Shown here: one piece after another, positions 8,153 to 15,292 of the stretch
How the letters are laid out: the number at the start of each line of letters is the position of its first letter
Numbering within the stretch: the first letter of the stretch is position 1
Assembly (NCBI GenBank): GCA_046732975.1
Contig: JBKPOG010000044.1
Coordinates: 1-42,061, forward strand
Origin: JAMXLO01 sp046732975
GTDB taxonomy: Bacteria > Pseudomonadota > Alphaproteobacteria > Acetobacterales > Acetobacteraceae
Length of the DNA: 42,061 nt
Direction: 5' to 3'
Program-made: the position numbers and the translations under genes
Notes under the pieces: generated by a model
What the model saw: the letters and a program-made list of their open reading frames with translations, nothing else
The model's database searches: none
Told to the model about the DNA's origin: nothing

Positions 8153-9031
8153 ATGGCACAGCGACCGATCTGGCGGGGACACCTACGGCTCGCTTTGGTG
8201 AGCTGTCCAATCGCGCTGTACAGCATCCTCCGGGCAAGTGGCGATCTGCATTTTCACTACATCAACCCGAAGACCGGCCATCGGGTGCGCACGGTCACGG
8301 TCGATGTCGAAACAGAAAAGGAGATTCCGCGTTCGGAACTGGCGAAGGGATATGAATTCGAGAAGGACCGCTACGTTCTGCTTGACGACAAGGACTTCGC
8401 CAGCGCGCGTATCGACACGTCGACCACGTTGACAGTCAGCAAGTTCATTTCGCGTGATACGATTCAGCCTATCTATTTCGATAGCAGCTATTACATGGTG
8501 CCCGACGGTGAGGCGGGGCAGGATGTTTATGTGGTGTTGCGCGATGCAATTGCCTCCTCTGGAACGGCCGCGCTGTCGCGATTGGTGATCTCCCGCCGCG
8601 AGCGACCGGTGACCATCCTGCCACTCGAGAACGGGATGGTGCTGCACACGTTGCACGAGCCCCGCGATCTCTACACCTATGATACGCTGTTCGAACGCAT
8701 CCCTGGTGCGAAACCGGATCCAGAGATGGTCAAGCTTGCCCGCCAGTTGATCGAGCGCCAGGAAGGGAAGTTCGAGCCGGACGATACGGTGGACCGCTAC
8801 GAGGAGCGGCTTCGGCAGGTGATCGAAGCCAAGCTCAAGGGTGAGGGCATAGAGCCTGAACCCGAGGAGCCGCGTGGCGACAACGTCATTGATCTGATGG
8901 CCGCGCTGAAGCGGAGCCTCGGCCAGGAAGGCAAGCGACGGAACGCCGCTGCGGCGAAGCCCTCCCGGCGGAAGGCGACCTCGACTGCCGCGAAGAACAC
9001 CAAGCGTCCAGCGGCCCGCAAGCGCGCCTGA
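8153..9031 (+). CDS. ku: bacterial Ku (non-homologous end-joining) protein
   Basis: Ku binds DNA double-strand ends as a homodimer and recruits LigD. The 292-residue protein begins with RPIWRGHLRLALVSCPIALY, the family's signature N-terminus, and continues with LHFHYINPKTGHRV, KGYEFEKDRYVLLDDKDF and FDSSYYMVPDGEAGQDVY through the beta-barrel core. The C-terminal tail after about residue 250 is rich in Lys, Arg and Ala, as in other bacterial Ku proteins that use such tails to slide on DNA. The ATG at 8153 follows GGAGG by 5 nt. It is divergent from the PRC-barrel gene. No ligD is in the window. The shared neighbourhood with an EcfG promoter suggests stress-linked expression, but I see no EcfG site facing Ku. 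Confidence 0.93.
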   Translation: MAQRPIWRGHLRLALVSCPIALYSILRASGDLHFHYINPKTGHRVRTVTVDVETEKEIPRSELAKGYEFEKDRYVLLDDKDFASARIDTSTTLTVSKFISRDTIQPIYFDSSYYMVPDGEAGQDVYVVLRDAIASSGTAALSRLVISRRERPVTILPLENGMVLHTLHEPRDLYTYDTLFERIPGAKPDPEMVKLARQLIERQEGKFEPDDTVDRYEERLRQVIEAKLKGEGIEPEPEEPRGDNVIDLMAALKRSLGQEGKRRNAAAAKPSRRKATSTAAKNTKRPAARKRA

Positions 9032-9060
9032 GCCTCGCTTTCTCCTCGCAGCCTGATAGC

Positions 9061-10227
9061 GTGCCGCGAGGATTGGCGGAGCATGGCATTGAGCAATTGC
9101 GAGCAAAGCGAAGCAACCCCGAGGGCGCTGCGTTGCTTTTTTTTTGGGCGGCTCCGTTGCTTGTGCTACTCGCATTGGCGATCGTGCCGGCCAGCGCACA
9201 GCAGCGCATGCTGAACATCTACAATTGGACCGACTACATCGACCCCAACGCGCTCGAGCGGTTCCAAAAGGAAACCGGCATCACCGTCCACTACGACGTG
9301 TTCGACAGCCTCGAGACACTGGAAGCGAAGATGCTCGCTGGCCACTCCGGCTATGACGTTATCGTGCCCAGCTCCGAGCCAACCTTCTCTCGCCTGATCA
9401 AGGTTGGTGCGCTGGCGCCCATCGACCGGTCGCATGTGCCGAACTGGAAGAACCTCGATCCAATGTTGATGCACGAGGTCGAGTCGTCCGACCCCGGTAA
9501 TCGCTATGGCGCGATCTACCTTTGGGGCACCACCGGCATTGGCATGAATCCGAATAGGGTCAAGCAGCTGGCACCCGCCGCGCCGACCGACACTTGGAAC
9601 CTGTTGCTGCAGCCGGACAACGCGAAACACCTCGCGCCCTGCGGCATCGCCATGATGGATTCCGCCATCGATGTCATTCCGAGCGTGTTGAAGTACCTAG
9701 GCAAGAGCCCGAACAGCACAGATGCCGGGGATCTCGCCGCGGTGGAGCACACGCTGCTGGGCATCCGCCGATACATCCGAACCTTTGCTTCCGGCGGTGC
9801 CATCGAAATGCTGGCGAGCGGCCAGATCTGCCTGGCGCTGGATTATTCTGGCGACGTCGTGCAGGCATCGGCGCGCGCCCAGGAGGCGAAACGCGGCGTG
9901 TCGGTGCGCTACATTGCACCGAAAGAGGGTGCGCAGCTTGGCTTTGACATGCTGGCGATTCCGGCCGATGCCGAGCACAAGGATGCGGCGTTCGCGTTCA
10001 TCAACTTCGTACTGCAGCCCGATGTGATGGCCGGCATCACCAACACTGTGCGCTATGCCAATGCGGTGCCGGCAAGCCGGCCGATGATCCGGCCGGAGCT
10101 GCTGGCCGACACCAATATTTTTCCGACGCAAGAGCAGATGAAGTCATTCTTCACCGTCAGCGCGGTGCCGTCCGCGGTCGAACGTCAGCGCACGCGGATG
10201 TGGGCGCGGTTCAAGGCCGGACAGTAA
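9061..10227 (+). CDS. polyamine-type ABC transporter periplasmic binding protein
   Basis: A PotD/PotF-type solute-binding protein, 388 residues as drawn. The mature part opens with MLNIYNWTDYIDPNALERFQ, the hallmark of spermidine/putrescine binders, followed by YDVFDSLETLEAKMLAGHSG, DVIVPS and LWGTTGIGMN. The signal peptide core is LLFFWAAPLLVLLALAIVPA with cleavage after ASA. The start is uncertain. GTG at 9061 is inside an inverted repeat and has no ribosome-binding site. ATG at 9083 has a better-placed GAGGA but is out of frame with the mature protein; a run of nine T at 9137-9145 separates the two frames, and one extra T would join them. Polyamine binding is the family expectation. The ATPase and a permease follow directly. 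Confidence 0.85.
   Translation: MPRGLAEHGIEQLRAKRSNPEGAALLFFWAAPLLVLLALAIVPASAQQRMLNIYNWTDYIDPNALERFQKETGITVHYDVFDSLETLEAKMLAGHSGYDVIVPSSEPTFSRLIKVGALAPIDRSHVPNWKNLDPMLMHEVESSDPGNRYGAIYLWGTTGIGMNPNRVKQLAPAAPTDTWNLLLQPDNAKHLAPCGIAMMDSAIDVIPSVLKYLGKSPNSTDAGDLAAVEHTLLGIRRYIRTFASGGAIEMLASGQICLALDYSGDVVQASARAQEAKRGVSVRYIAPKEGAQLGFDMLAIPADAEHKDAAFAFINFVLQPDVMAGITNTVRYANAVPASRPMIRPELLADTNIFPTQEQMKSFFTVSAVPSAVERQRTRMWARFKAGQ
9137..9145 (+). repeat. T9 homopolymer in the signal-peptide region
   Basis: Nine consecutive T in otherwise GC-rich DNA, at the point where the best-supported ATG frame and the mature-protein frame of the binding protein part. Long T runs are prone to polymerase slippage and to sequencing error. 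Confidence 0.7.
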
Positions 10228-11276
10228 GCCAGTTGCTGACGATCAGCGGACTGCGCGTTCGCTACGGCAATCTGGCGGCGATCGATGATCTCGATCTTAT
10301 CGTGCCGCCTCGTGAGTTGTTCGTGCTGCTGGGTGGATCGGGTTCAGGGAAATCCACGCTGCTGCGCACCATCGCGGGCTTCGTGCGGCCGGAGGCCGGT
10401 CGCATTGCACTCAATGGTGCCGATCTGACCGCCCTGCCACCGCACCGGCGACCGGTGAACCTGATGTTTCAGTCCTATGCGCTTTTCCCGCACATGAGCG
10501 TGGCGGCGAATATCGGCTTCGGTTTGCGCATGCGCGGCATGTCGCGTGCCGCAATCGCCGATCGTGTCCGCGAAATGCTGGAGTTGGTGCGGCTGCAAGG
10601 CTTCGAGGCGCGCCGGCCATCGCAGCTGTCTGGTGGTCAACAGCAGCGCGTGGCACTGGCGCGCAGTCTGGCACCACGGCCAGCTCTTTTACTGCTCGAT
10701 GAACCTTTGTCTGCATTGGATCGCAACCTGCGGCGCGATACGCGGGAGGAACTGGTCAGGCTGCAGCATGACCTCGGCCTGGCCTTCATCTTGGTGACGC
10801 ACGACCAGGAAGAGGCTCTGACGATGGCCGATCGTATCGGCGTCATGCATGCAGGCCAGCTGATACAGGTGGGCAGCCCGTCCGAGGTGTACGAACGACC
10901 GGACACCCGCTTCGTTGCCGAGTTCCTGGGTGCGGCAAATGTCCTGCCGATTGCTGTGAGTGATGGACGCGCTCAACTGGCGTGCGGCACCGCGGTGCAG
11001 GCGGCAATGGATGTCCCAGCCGATGCGAGATGGCTGGCCGTGCGTCCCGAACGGGTCACGATCGGCGAAGCGGATGCAGCCAATCGGCTCTCGGGTGTCG
11101 TGGTGCAGCGGTCGTACGCAGGCGAGACGTTGACCCATGTTGTGCGGCTGGAAGACGGCACGCTGATGCGCGCAACGACGGCGCTGCAGCAGGGTCTTGC
11201 AGCCGAAGCGGTGACGGTCGGCGAATCCGTCACGTTGTCATGGCAACCGAACGCCAGCATCATGTTGCGCCAATGA
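10200..11276 (+). CDS. polyamine-type ABC transporter ATP-binding protein
   Basis: A PotA/PotG-type import ATPase, 358 residues. The nucleotide-binding domain shows Walker A GGSGSGKST, Q-loop region LMFQSYALFPHMSV, signature LSGGQQQRVALARSLA, Walker B LLLLDEPLSALD and switch His in LVTHDQEEALTMADR. After about residue 240 comes a TOBE-type C-terminal domain (LAVRPERVTIGEAD and on). The frame opens at GTG 10200, overlapping the binding-protein gene by 28 nt; TTG at 10233, just past that gene's stop, would remove the overlap and still keep the first strand, so the start is uncertain. It couples polyamine import to ATP hydrolysis at the inner membrane. The permease start overlaps its stop in an ATGA. 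Confidence 0.9.
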   Translation: MGAVQGRTVSQLLTISGLRVRYGNLAAIDDLDLIVPPRELFVLLGGSGSGKSTLLRTIAGFVRPEAGRIALNGADLTALPPHRRPVNLMFQSYALFPHMSVAANIGFGLRMRGMSRAAIADRVREMLELVRLQGFEARRPSQLSGGQQQRVALARSLAPRPALLLLDEPLSALDRNLRRDTREELVRLQHDLGLAFILVTHDQEEALTMADRIGVMHAGQLIQVGSPSEVYERPDTRFVAEFLGAANVLPIAVSDGRAQLACGTAVQAAMDVPADARWLAVRPERVTIGEADAANRLSGVVVQRSYAGETLTHVVRLEDGTLMRATTALQQGLAAEAVTVGESVTLSWQPNASIMLRQ

Positions 11277-12181
11277 TGGGCTGGCGCCTGGTCTTGGCAA
11301 TTCCATGGATCTGGCTGCTGATCTTCCTGATCCTGCCGGCGCTGATCGTATGGAAGATCGCCCTGTCTTATCCTGTCGACAGCGTGCCGCCTTACGCGCC
11401 GATGCTGCCCGGTCTACGCGTCAGTGCCGACTCCTTCTCGCTGATCCTTTCCGATCCGCTCTACCGCGACGCACTTCTGCTCAGTCTCAAGGTCGCAGCG
11501 CTATCGACCGCGATCTGCCTGCTCGCCGGTTATCCCATGGCGCTCGCGATCGCGCGGAGTTCCGAGCGTTGGCGCAGCCTGCTGCTGTTGGTGGTGATGC
11601 TACCGTTCTGGACCGGGTTTCTGATGCGCATCAACGCGTGGATCGGCCTGCTGCAGGACAACGGCTGGATCAGTACGGTTGCCGTGGCACTGGGCCTGTC
11701 GCCCTTGCGGCTGCTCTACACCGACACAGCGATGTACATCGGTATTGTCTATACCTACCTGCCGTTCATGGTGCTGCCGCTCTATACGCGACTGACACAG
11801 CTCGATGCGTCCTTGCTCGAAGCCGCAGCGGATCTGGGGGCGCCGCCATGGCGCATCTTCTTGAACATCACACTGCCGCTGTCGCTGCCCGGGGTATGGG
11901 CCGGCATATTGCTTGTGTTCATCCCCGCGGCCGGCGAATACGTCATTCCGGAGTTGCTGGGTGGTCCGCAGGCACAGCTTATAGGTCGGGTGCTGTGGCA
12001 GGAATTCTTTAATAACCGCGATTGGCCAACGGCCTCGGCGATCGCCTGCGCACTGGTCGTCCTGCTGTTGCTGCTGCCAGGCACGATCATCTGGGCGACG
12101 CGTCACGTTTTGCGGGCAGTGACACTCACGCGAGGTGTTGCAGCAGAGGCTCGACCGATCGGCGCACCACCTGGTCGCTGA
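11273..12181 (+). CDS. polyamine-type ABC transporter permease (PotB/PotH type)
   Basis: An inner-membrane permease of 302 residues with about six hydrophobic segments; the first is LVLAIPWIWLLIFLILPALI. The EAA loop that contacts the ATPase is seen as EAAADLGAPPWRIFLNITLP. PotB/PotH features include LPFWTGFLMRINAWIGLLQD and GEYVIPELLGGPQAQLIG. The start is the first of two ATG codons at 11273, overlapping the ATPase stop. The last 56 nt overlap the convergent ccmG gene on the other strand, so the final residues after about ATRHVLRAV are read through antisense of ccmG. The second permease (PotC/PotI) that normally completes this transporter is absent here. Confidence 0.88.
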   Translation: MMGWRLVLAIPWIWLLIFLILPALIVWKIALSYPVDSVPPYAPMLPGLRVSADSFSLILSDPLYRDALLLSLKVAALSTAICLLAGYPMALAIARSSERWRSLLLLVVMLPFWTGFLMRINAWIGLLQDNGWISTVAVALGLSPLRLLYTDTAMYIGIVYTYLPFMVLPLYTRLTQLDASLLEAAADLGAPPWRIFLNITLPLSLPGVWAGILLVFIPAAGEYVIPELLGGPQAQLIGRVLWQEFFNNRDWPTASAIACALVVLLLLLPGTIIWATRHVLRAVTLTRGVAAEARPIGAPPGR

Positions 12182-12695
12182 GCCCGCCGGCCCAATGCCA
12201 CCGGACGATGCCTGAGGTGTCGACCATGAAGCTCTCCGGCACGCCGATGAGGCCAAATACGGCCCCAATCGTCCCGTGCTCATCACGCGCCACGCGGGCG
12301 TAGGGATTGCCGGCGTTCTGGAGGAACTCACTGGTTGCTGCGGGCGCATCCTTATAGGCGATGCCCCACACCTGGACCCCCTGCTGCTTGAGCGCCCGCA
12401 GCACGGGCGCTTCCTGCGCGCAAGGCATGCACCAGGAAGCAAAGAAGTTGAGCAGGGCGGGTCGACCCGCCGCGATGATATCGGCGCTGGAAAACCCTTG
12501 ATCGGGCGGCTGCCCGGGCAACGAGAAGACCGGCAGCTGCTTGCCGATCAGCGGACTGGGCGGAGCGAGCGATCGGTCGGCGTCCCGCCGCACGCGGTCA
12601 AGCAGCAGCCAAGAGGCAGCAAAGGCGGTCGCTGCGCCCACGGGAACGAGCAGAAGCGCGCGACGCGATAAGGCGGGCGTGGCCCCCTGGCTCAT
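12126..12695 (-). CDS. ccmG: thiol:disulfide interchange protein CcmG/DsbE
   Basis: A membrane-anchored periplasmic thioredoxin that keeps apocytochrome c cysteines reduced for haem attachment. The 189-residue protein has an N-terminal membrane anchor (about residues 12-32) and a thioredoxin domain with the active site ASWCMPC (C89 and C92), then GIAYKDAPAATSEFL and the cis-Pro region GLIGVPESFMVD. The ATG ending at 12695 overlaps the ccmE stop in an ATGA, which fixes the start; a longer reading from 12767 would run back into ccmE. The 3' end overlaps the convergent permease gene. ccmF, normally found between ccmE and ccmG, is not here. Confidence 0.92.
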   Translation of the reverse strand: MSQGATPALSRRALLLVPVGAATAFAASWLLLDRVRRDADRSLAPPSPLIGKQLPVFSLPGQPPDQGFSSADIIAAGRPALLNFFASWCMPCAQEAPVLRALKQQGVQVWGIAYKDAPAATSEFLQNAGNPYARVARDEHGTIGAVFGLIGVPESFMVDTSGIVRWHWAGGLSDQVVRRSVEPLLQHLA

Positions 12696-13195
12696 CCGCC
12701 GGTCTTCTTTGTCTGCATCGTGTTCCAGGTCGCCGCGGGCGGCGGCGGACCTGCGGCCGGGTTCCAATGACCCGACTTCTTCAACGCGTCAGCCACCTCC
12801 TTCGGCATGTAGGTCTCGTCATGTTTCGCCAGGACCTCGGAAGCGCGAAACGTGCCGTCGGACTGCATGGCGCCGAGGGCCACCACGCCCTGCCCCTCGC
12901 GAAACAGGTCCGGCAGGATGCCGCCATAGGTGACCTCGACGCTTGCCGCGCCATCGCCGACGCGGAACTGCGCTGTCGGCCGCCCATCCACGGCAATGCG
13001 CTGCACGCTGCCCTGCTCAACCAGGCCGCCGAGCCGGAACGTGCGACCCGGTGCCGGGGCCTTGGTCGCCAGATCTGACGGGGCGAGAAAGAACACCAGG
13101 CTGTCGCTGAAGGCGAACAGCGCTAGGGTAGCGGCGGAGCCGAGGCCCAGACCGCAGGCGAGCAGGATCCATAGCCGGCGCCGCTTGCGGGTCAT
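12692..13195 (-). CDS. ccmE: cytochrome c maturation haem chaperone CcmE
   Basis: CcmE binds haem covalently in the periplasm and passes it to CcmF/H. The 167-residue protein has a basic N-terminus (MTRKRRRLW), one membrane anchor (about residues 9-29) and an OB-fold domain. The haem-binding His is in VLAKHDETYMP (H125, with the conserved Y129), matching the HxxxY motif. Earlier family marks are FRLGGLVEQGSVQR and VTYGGILPDLFREGQGVVA. The C-terminal tail is Pro/Ala-rich. Start and stop overlap ccmD and ccmG respectively, each as ATGA, so the operon is tightly coupled. Confidence 0.93.
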   Translation of the reverse strand: MTRKRRRLWILLACGLGLGSAATLALFAFSDSLVFFLAPSDLATKAPAPGRTFRLGGLVEQGSVQRIAVDGRPTAQFRVGDGAASVEVTYGGILPDLFREGQGVVALGAMQSDGTFRASEVLAKHDETYMPKEVADALKKSGHWNPAAGPPPPAATWNTMQTKKTGG

Positions 13196-13353
13196 AGTCG
13201 GCGTGGGCCGGTTCCCGGGCGCTTGATCCGAGGATCGATAGCCGCGAGCCGACGCGCGGCGGCTCGCATCCTTACAAAGGCTGCCACCCAGAAGCTACCG
13301 GGGATGAGCACGCCAAGTACATAGGTCGCGACGATGTAGGGCAGGTGCGTCAT
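13192..13353 (-). CDS. ccmD: haem exporter protein CcmD
   Basis: A small single-pass membrane protein of 53 residues that helps release holo-CcmE from the CcmABC complex. The sequence starts MTHLPYIVATYVLGVLIPGS, continues with a hydrophobic segment to about residue 27, then a basic cytoplasmic tail (MRAAARRLAAIDPRIKR). Length and design fit CcmD, which has little sequence conservation, and the position between ccmC and ccmE is diagnostic. Its ATG overlaps the ccmC stop and its stop overlaps the ccmE ATG, both as ATGA. Confidence 0.88.
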   Translation of the reverse strand: MTHLPYIVATYVLGVLIPGSFWVAAFVRMRAAARRLAAIDPRIKRPGTGPRRL

Positions 13354-14135
13354 GCCACGGTCTCTTCCGCCCGCATCATCAGCAGCGCTCGGATCCGCCG
13401 TTCCATCACCGCCGCGCGCGTGCGCGCCAGGACGATGGCGGCGAACACCAGGCTGTAGCCGACAGTCGAGAACAGCAGCGGCCACAGCATGCCGACATAC
13501 ATCGTCGGCGCACCGGTCAGCGTGATGGTGTCGGGCTGGTGCAATGTGTTCCACCAGTCCACGCTGAACTTGATGATCGGCAGGTTCACCACCCCGATCA
13601 GCGCTAGGATGGCACCGGAGCGGTAGCCTCGCTCCGGGTTGTCGAACGCCCGCACCAGGGCGATGTGGCCAAGATACAGGAAGAACAGCACCAGCACCGA
13701 TGTAAGCCGCGCGTCCCATACCCACCAGGCACCCCACATTGGCTTGCCCCAGATGCTGCCGGTAAGCAGGCACAGGGCCGTGAAGGCAGCGCCTACCGGG
13801 CCGATCTCGACTGCGGCGAGGTCTGCCAGCGGATGGCGCCAGACCAGCGAGAAGACCGAGCACACGGCCAGGCCGAGGTAGCCGGCCGAAGCCAGCCAGG
13901 CAGAGGGAACATGCACATACATGATTCGCACCGCGTCGCCCTGCTGCCAGTCAGCGGGCGCGAAAAACAGCCCCCAGATGAGACCCAGGGCCGTCAATGC
14001 TGCGCCGGCGGCGGCAAGCCACGGCAGCACTGCCCCGGACAGGCGCAAAAAGCGCCCCGGATTGGCGAATCGGTGCAGGGAACGCCCCGGGGTTCGCCCA
14101 CTCGGGGGCGGGGCAACAGCGGAACTCGCGTCCAC
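13350..14135 (-). CDS. ccmC: haem ABC transporter permease CcmC
   Basis: CcmC is the inner-membrane haem-handling protein that loads haem onto CcmE. The 261-residue protein shows six hydrophobic segments and the tryptophan-rich signature WGAWWVWDARLTSVL in the periplasmic loop. Conserved histidines are in MYVHVPSAW and in the later NTLHQPDTITLTGAP. The N-terminal 30 residues are variable and proline-rich, so an internal start is possible; I keep the first ATG. It heads ccmC-D-E-G. The CcmA and CcmB exporter subunits are not in the window. Confidence 0.92.
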   Translation of the reverse strand: MDASSAVAPPPSGRTPGRSLHRFANPGRFLRLSGAVLPWLAAAGAALTALGLIWGLFFAPADWQQGDAVRIMYVHVPSAWLASAGYLGLAVCSVFSLVWRHPLADLAAVEIGPVGAAFTALCLLTGSIWGKPMWGAWWVWDARLTSVLVLFFLYLGHIALVRAFDNPERGYRSGAILALIGVVNLPIIKFSVDWWNTLHQPDTITLTGAPTMYVGMLWPLLFSTVGYSLVFAAIVLARTRAAVMERRIRALLMMRAEETVA

Positions 14136-14410
14136 CCGGTCACCTTAGCCGATCGGACCCGCTGATTGAAGGCGCCACTCGAGATTATGCGGCGCTGGCC
14201 ACTCCCACTGGAGCAATCCTCATGCGCTGTTGGTTGACCCAAGAACGTGGACGCGCGCGGCGTGCTTCGGCTTGGCGGTGTCACGGTGCCCCTGCCCTGC
14301 AGGCCGCTAAGCCGGCGCTCTACTTACTGCTCGATCGGCTGACACTGCCCGCGGCCGCTTGAGGACTGCGGATATTCGACTACTGTCGAGCGGTTATCCG
14401 AGGACCGTTT
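14136..14410. other. 275-bp divergent intergenic region (ccmC / EVE gene)
   Basis: No gene is supported here. It must hold the promoters for the ccm operon and for the EVE-Rieske pair. I recognise no clear operator, riboswitch or sigma-54 site. Confidence 0.4.
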
Positions 14411-14824
14411 ATGCAGTACTGGCTGGTGAAATCGGAGCCCGATGCGTTCTCCTGGGATCAGCAGGTCGCCTATGGCGTCGAGCCGTGGACGGGGGTGCGC
14501 AACCATGCGGCGCGGCAGAACCTGAAGGCAATGAAATTGGGGGACCGCGCATTCTTCTACCACTCCAACCAGGGCAAGGAGATCGTCGGCGTCGTCGAGG
14601 TGGTGCGCGAGGCCTATCCTGATCCCACCGCCGACAAGGGTCCCTGGGTTTGCGTGGACATGAAAGCGGTGGGACCGATCCCTCGTCCGGTGACGCTGGC
14701 GGCGGTCAAGGCCGATCCGAAACTGGCGGATATGGCCCTGGTCAAATTGTCTCGGCTGTCGGTAATGCCGGTCTCGAAGCCGCACTGGGACTACATCTGC
14801 CGGCTGGGAGGTTGGCGAGGATGA
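14411..14824 (+). CDS. EVE domain-containing protein
   Basis: A 137-residue single-domain protein of the EVE (PUA-like) family, related to human THYN1. Marks are the N-terminal YWLVKSEPDAFSW, then WTGVRNHAARQNLKAMKLGD, FFYHSNQGKEIVGVVEV and the C-terminal LSVMPVSKPHWDYICRLGG. EVE domains bind modified bases in DNA or RNA; the ligand in most bacteria is unknown. GAGGA precedes the ATG at a good distance. The stop overlaps the Rieske gene start in an ATGA, suggesting coupled translation. Confidence 0.92.
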   Translation: MQYWLVKSEPDAFSWDQQVAYGVEPWTGVRNHAARQNLKAMKLGDRAFFYHSNQGKEIVGVVEVVREAYPDPTADKGPWVCVDMKAVGPIPRPVTLAAVKADPKLADMALVKLSRLSVMPVSKPHWDYICRLGGWRG

Positions 14825-15222
14825 GCGGTGGCGATCCGGACCAACTCCCCCTCCCCTTGCGGGAGGGGGATGGGGGGAGGGGGTGGCGGCCACTGTGCAA
14901 GTTTGCCGATCTCCCGGACGGCGGCTCGACCAGCTTTCCCCCTCCGCCGGGCAGCTTCACCGGCCTGTTCGCGGTCCGCCAGGGCGACGCTGTGTTCGTC
15001 TACGTCAATTCCTGCCCGCACATCGGCACACCGCTCGACTGGGTACCGGGCCGCTTTCTATCCGCTGACGGCAGCCGCATCATCTGCGCCACTCATGGCG
15101 CCGAGTTTCGCATCACTGATGGCGAATGTACGCGCGGGCCATGCTTCGGCGACCGACTGGAGCCGATCATGATCCAGATCAAGGACGGCGTCGTTTTTGT
15201 GTCGCAGGTTGCCGGCCGGTAG
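14821..15222 (+). CDS. Rieske [2Fe-2S] ferredoxin-type protein
   Basis: A 133-residue soluble Rieske protein. Cluster ligands are seen in NSCPHIGTPLDW (C65, H67) and CATHGAEF (C89, H92). The fold ends normally with IQIKDGVVFVSQ. It looks like a small stand-alone Rieske ferredoxin, not an oxygenase subunit. The start at 14821 overlaps the EVE stop. Residues about 9-20 (LPLPLREGDGGRG) are encoded by a palindromic, C/G-run element resembling intergenic repeats, so the N-terminus is probably enlarged by a repeat insertion; the conserved part begins about WRPLCKFADLPDG. Electron-transfer partner unknown. Confidence 0.88.
   Translation: MSGGDPDQLPLPLREGDGGRGWRPLCKFADLPDGGSTSFPPPPGSFTGLFAVRQGDAVFVYVNSCPHIGTPLDWVPGRFLSADGSRIICATHGAEFRITDGECTRGPCFGDRLEPIMIQIKDGVVFVSQVAGR
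14846..14870. repeat. REP-like palindrome inside the Rieske coding region
   Basis: A perfect 10-bp inverted repeat, TCCCCCTCCC-CTTGC-GGGAGGGGGA, followed by more G-runs to about 14884. Such C/G-run palindromes are typical of intergenic repeats in high-GC alphaproteobacteria; here it is translated in frame. Confidence 0.6.
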
Positions 15223-15239
15223 CGACCCAGCACCGGCCG
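15213..15239 (+). terminator. GC-rich hairpin at the end of the Rieske gene
   Basis: A perfect 8-bp stem, CGGCCGGT with ACCGGCCG and an 11-nt loop, overlaps the stop codon. No T-run follows, so it may be a weak or factor-dependent terminator or a message-end stabiliser. Confidence 0.4.
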
Positions 15240-15292
15240 CTGCGCCTGCCACAACCGCCGGTTCATCCGGCGCAAAACGGGGAATCGACATT

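Noticed and set aside
8183..9199. 338-codon minus-strand frame opposite Ku
   Set aside because: Ku is unmistakable; the opposite frame has no domain and no start signal.
13354..13863. Minus-strand frame extending ccmD upstream through ccmC
   Set aside because: Only the last 53 codons make sense as CcmD; the rest lies inside ccmC in a different frame.
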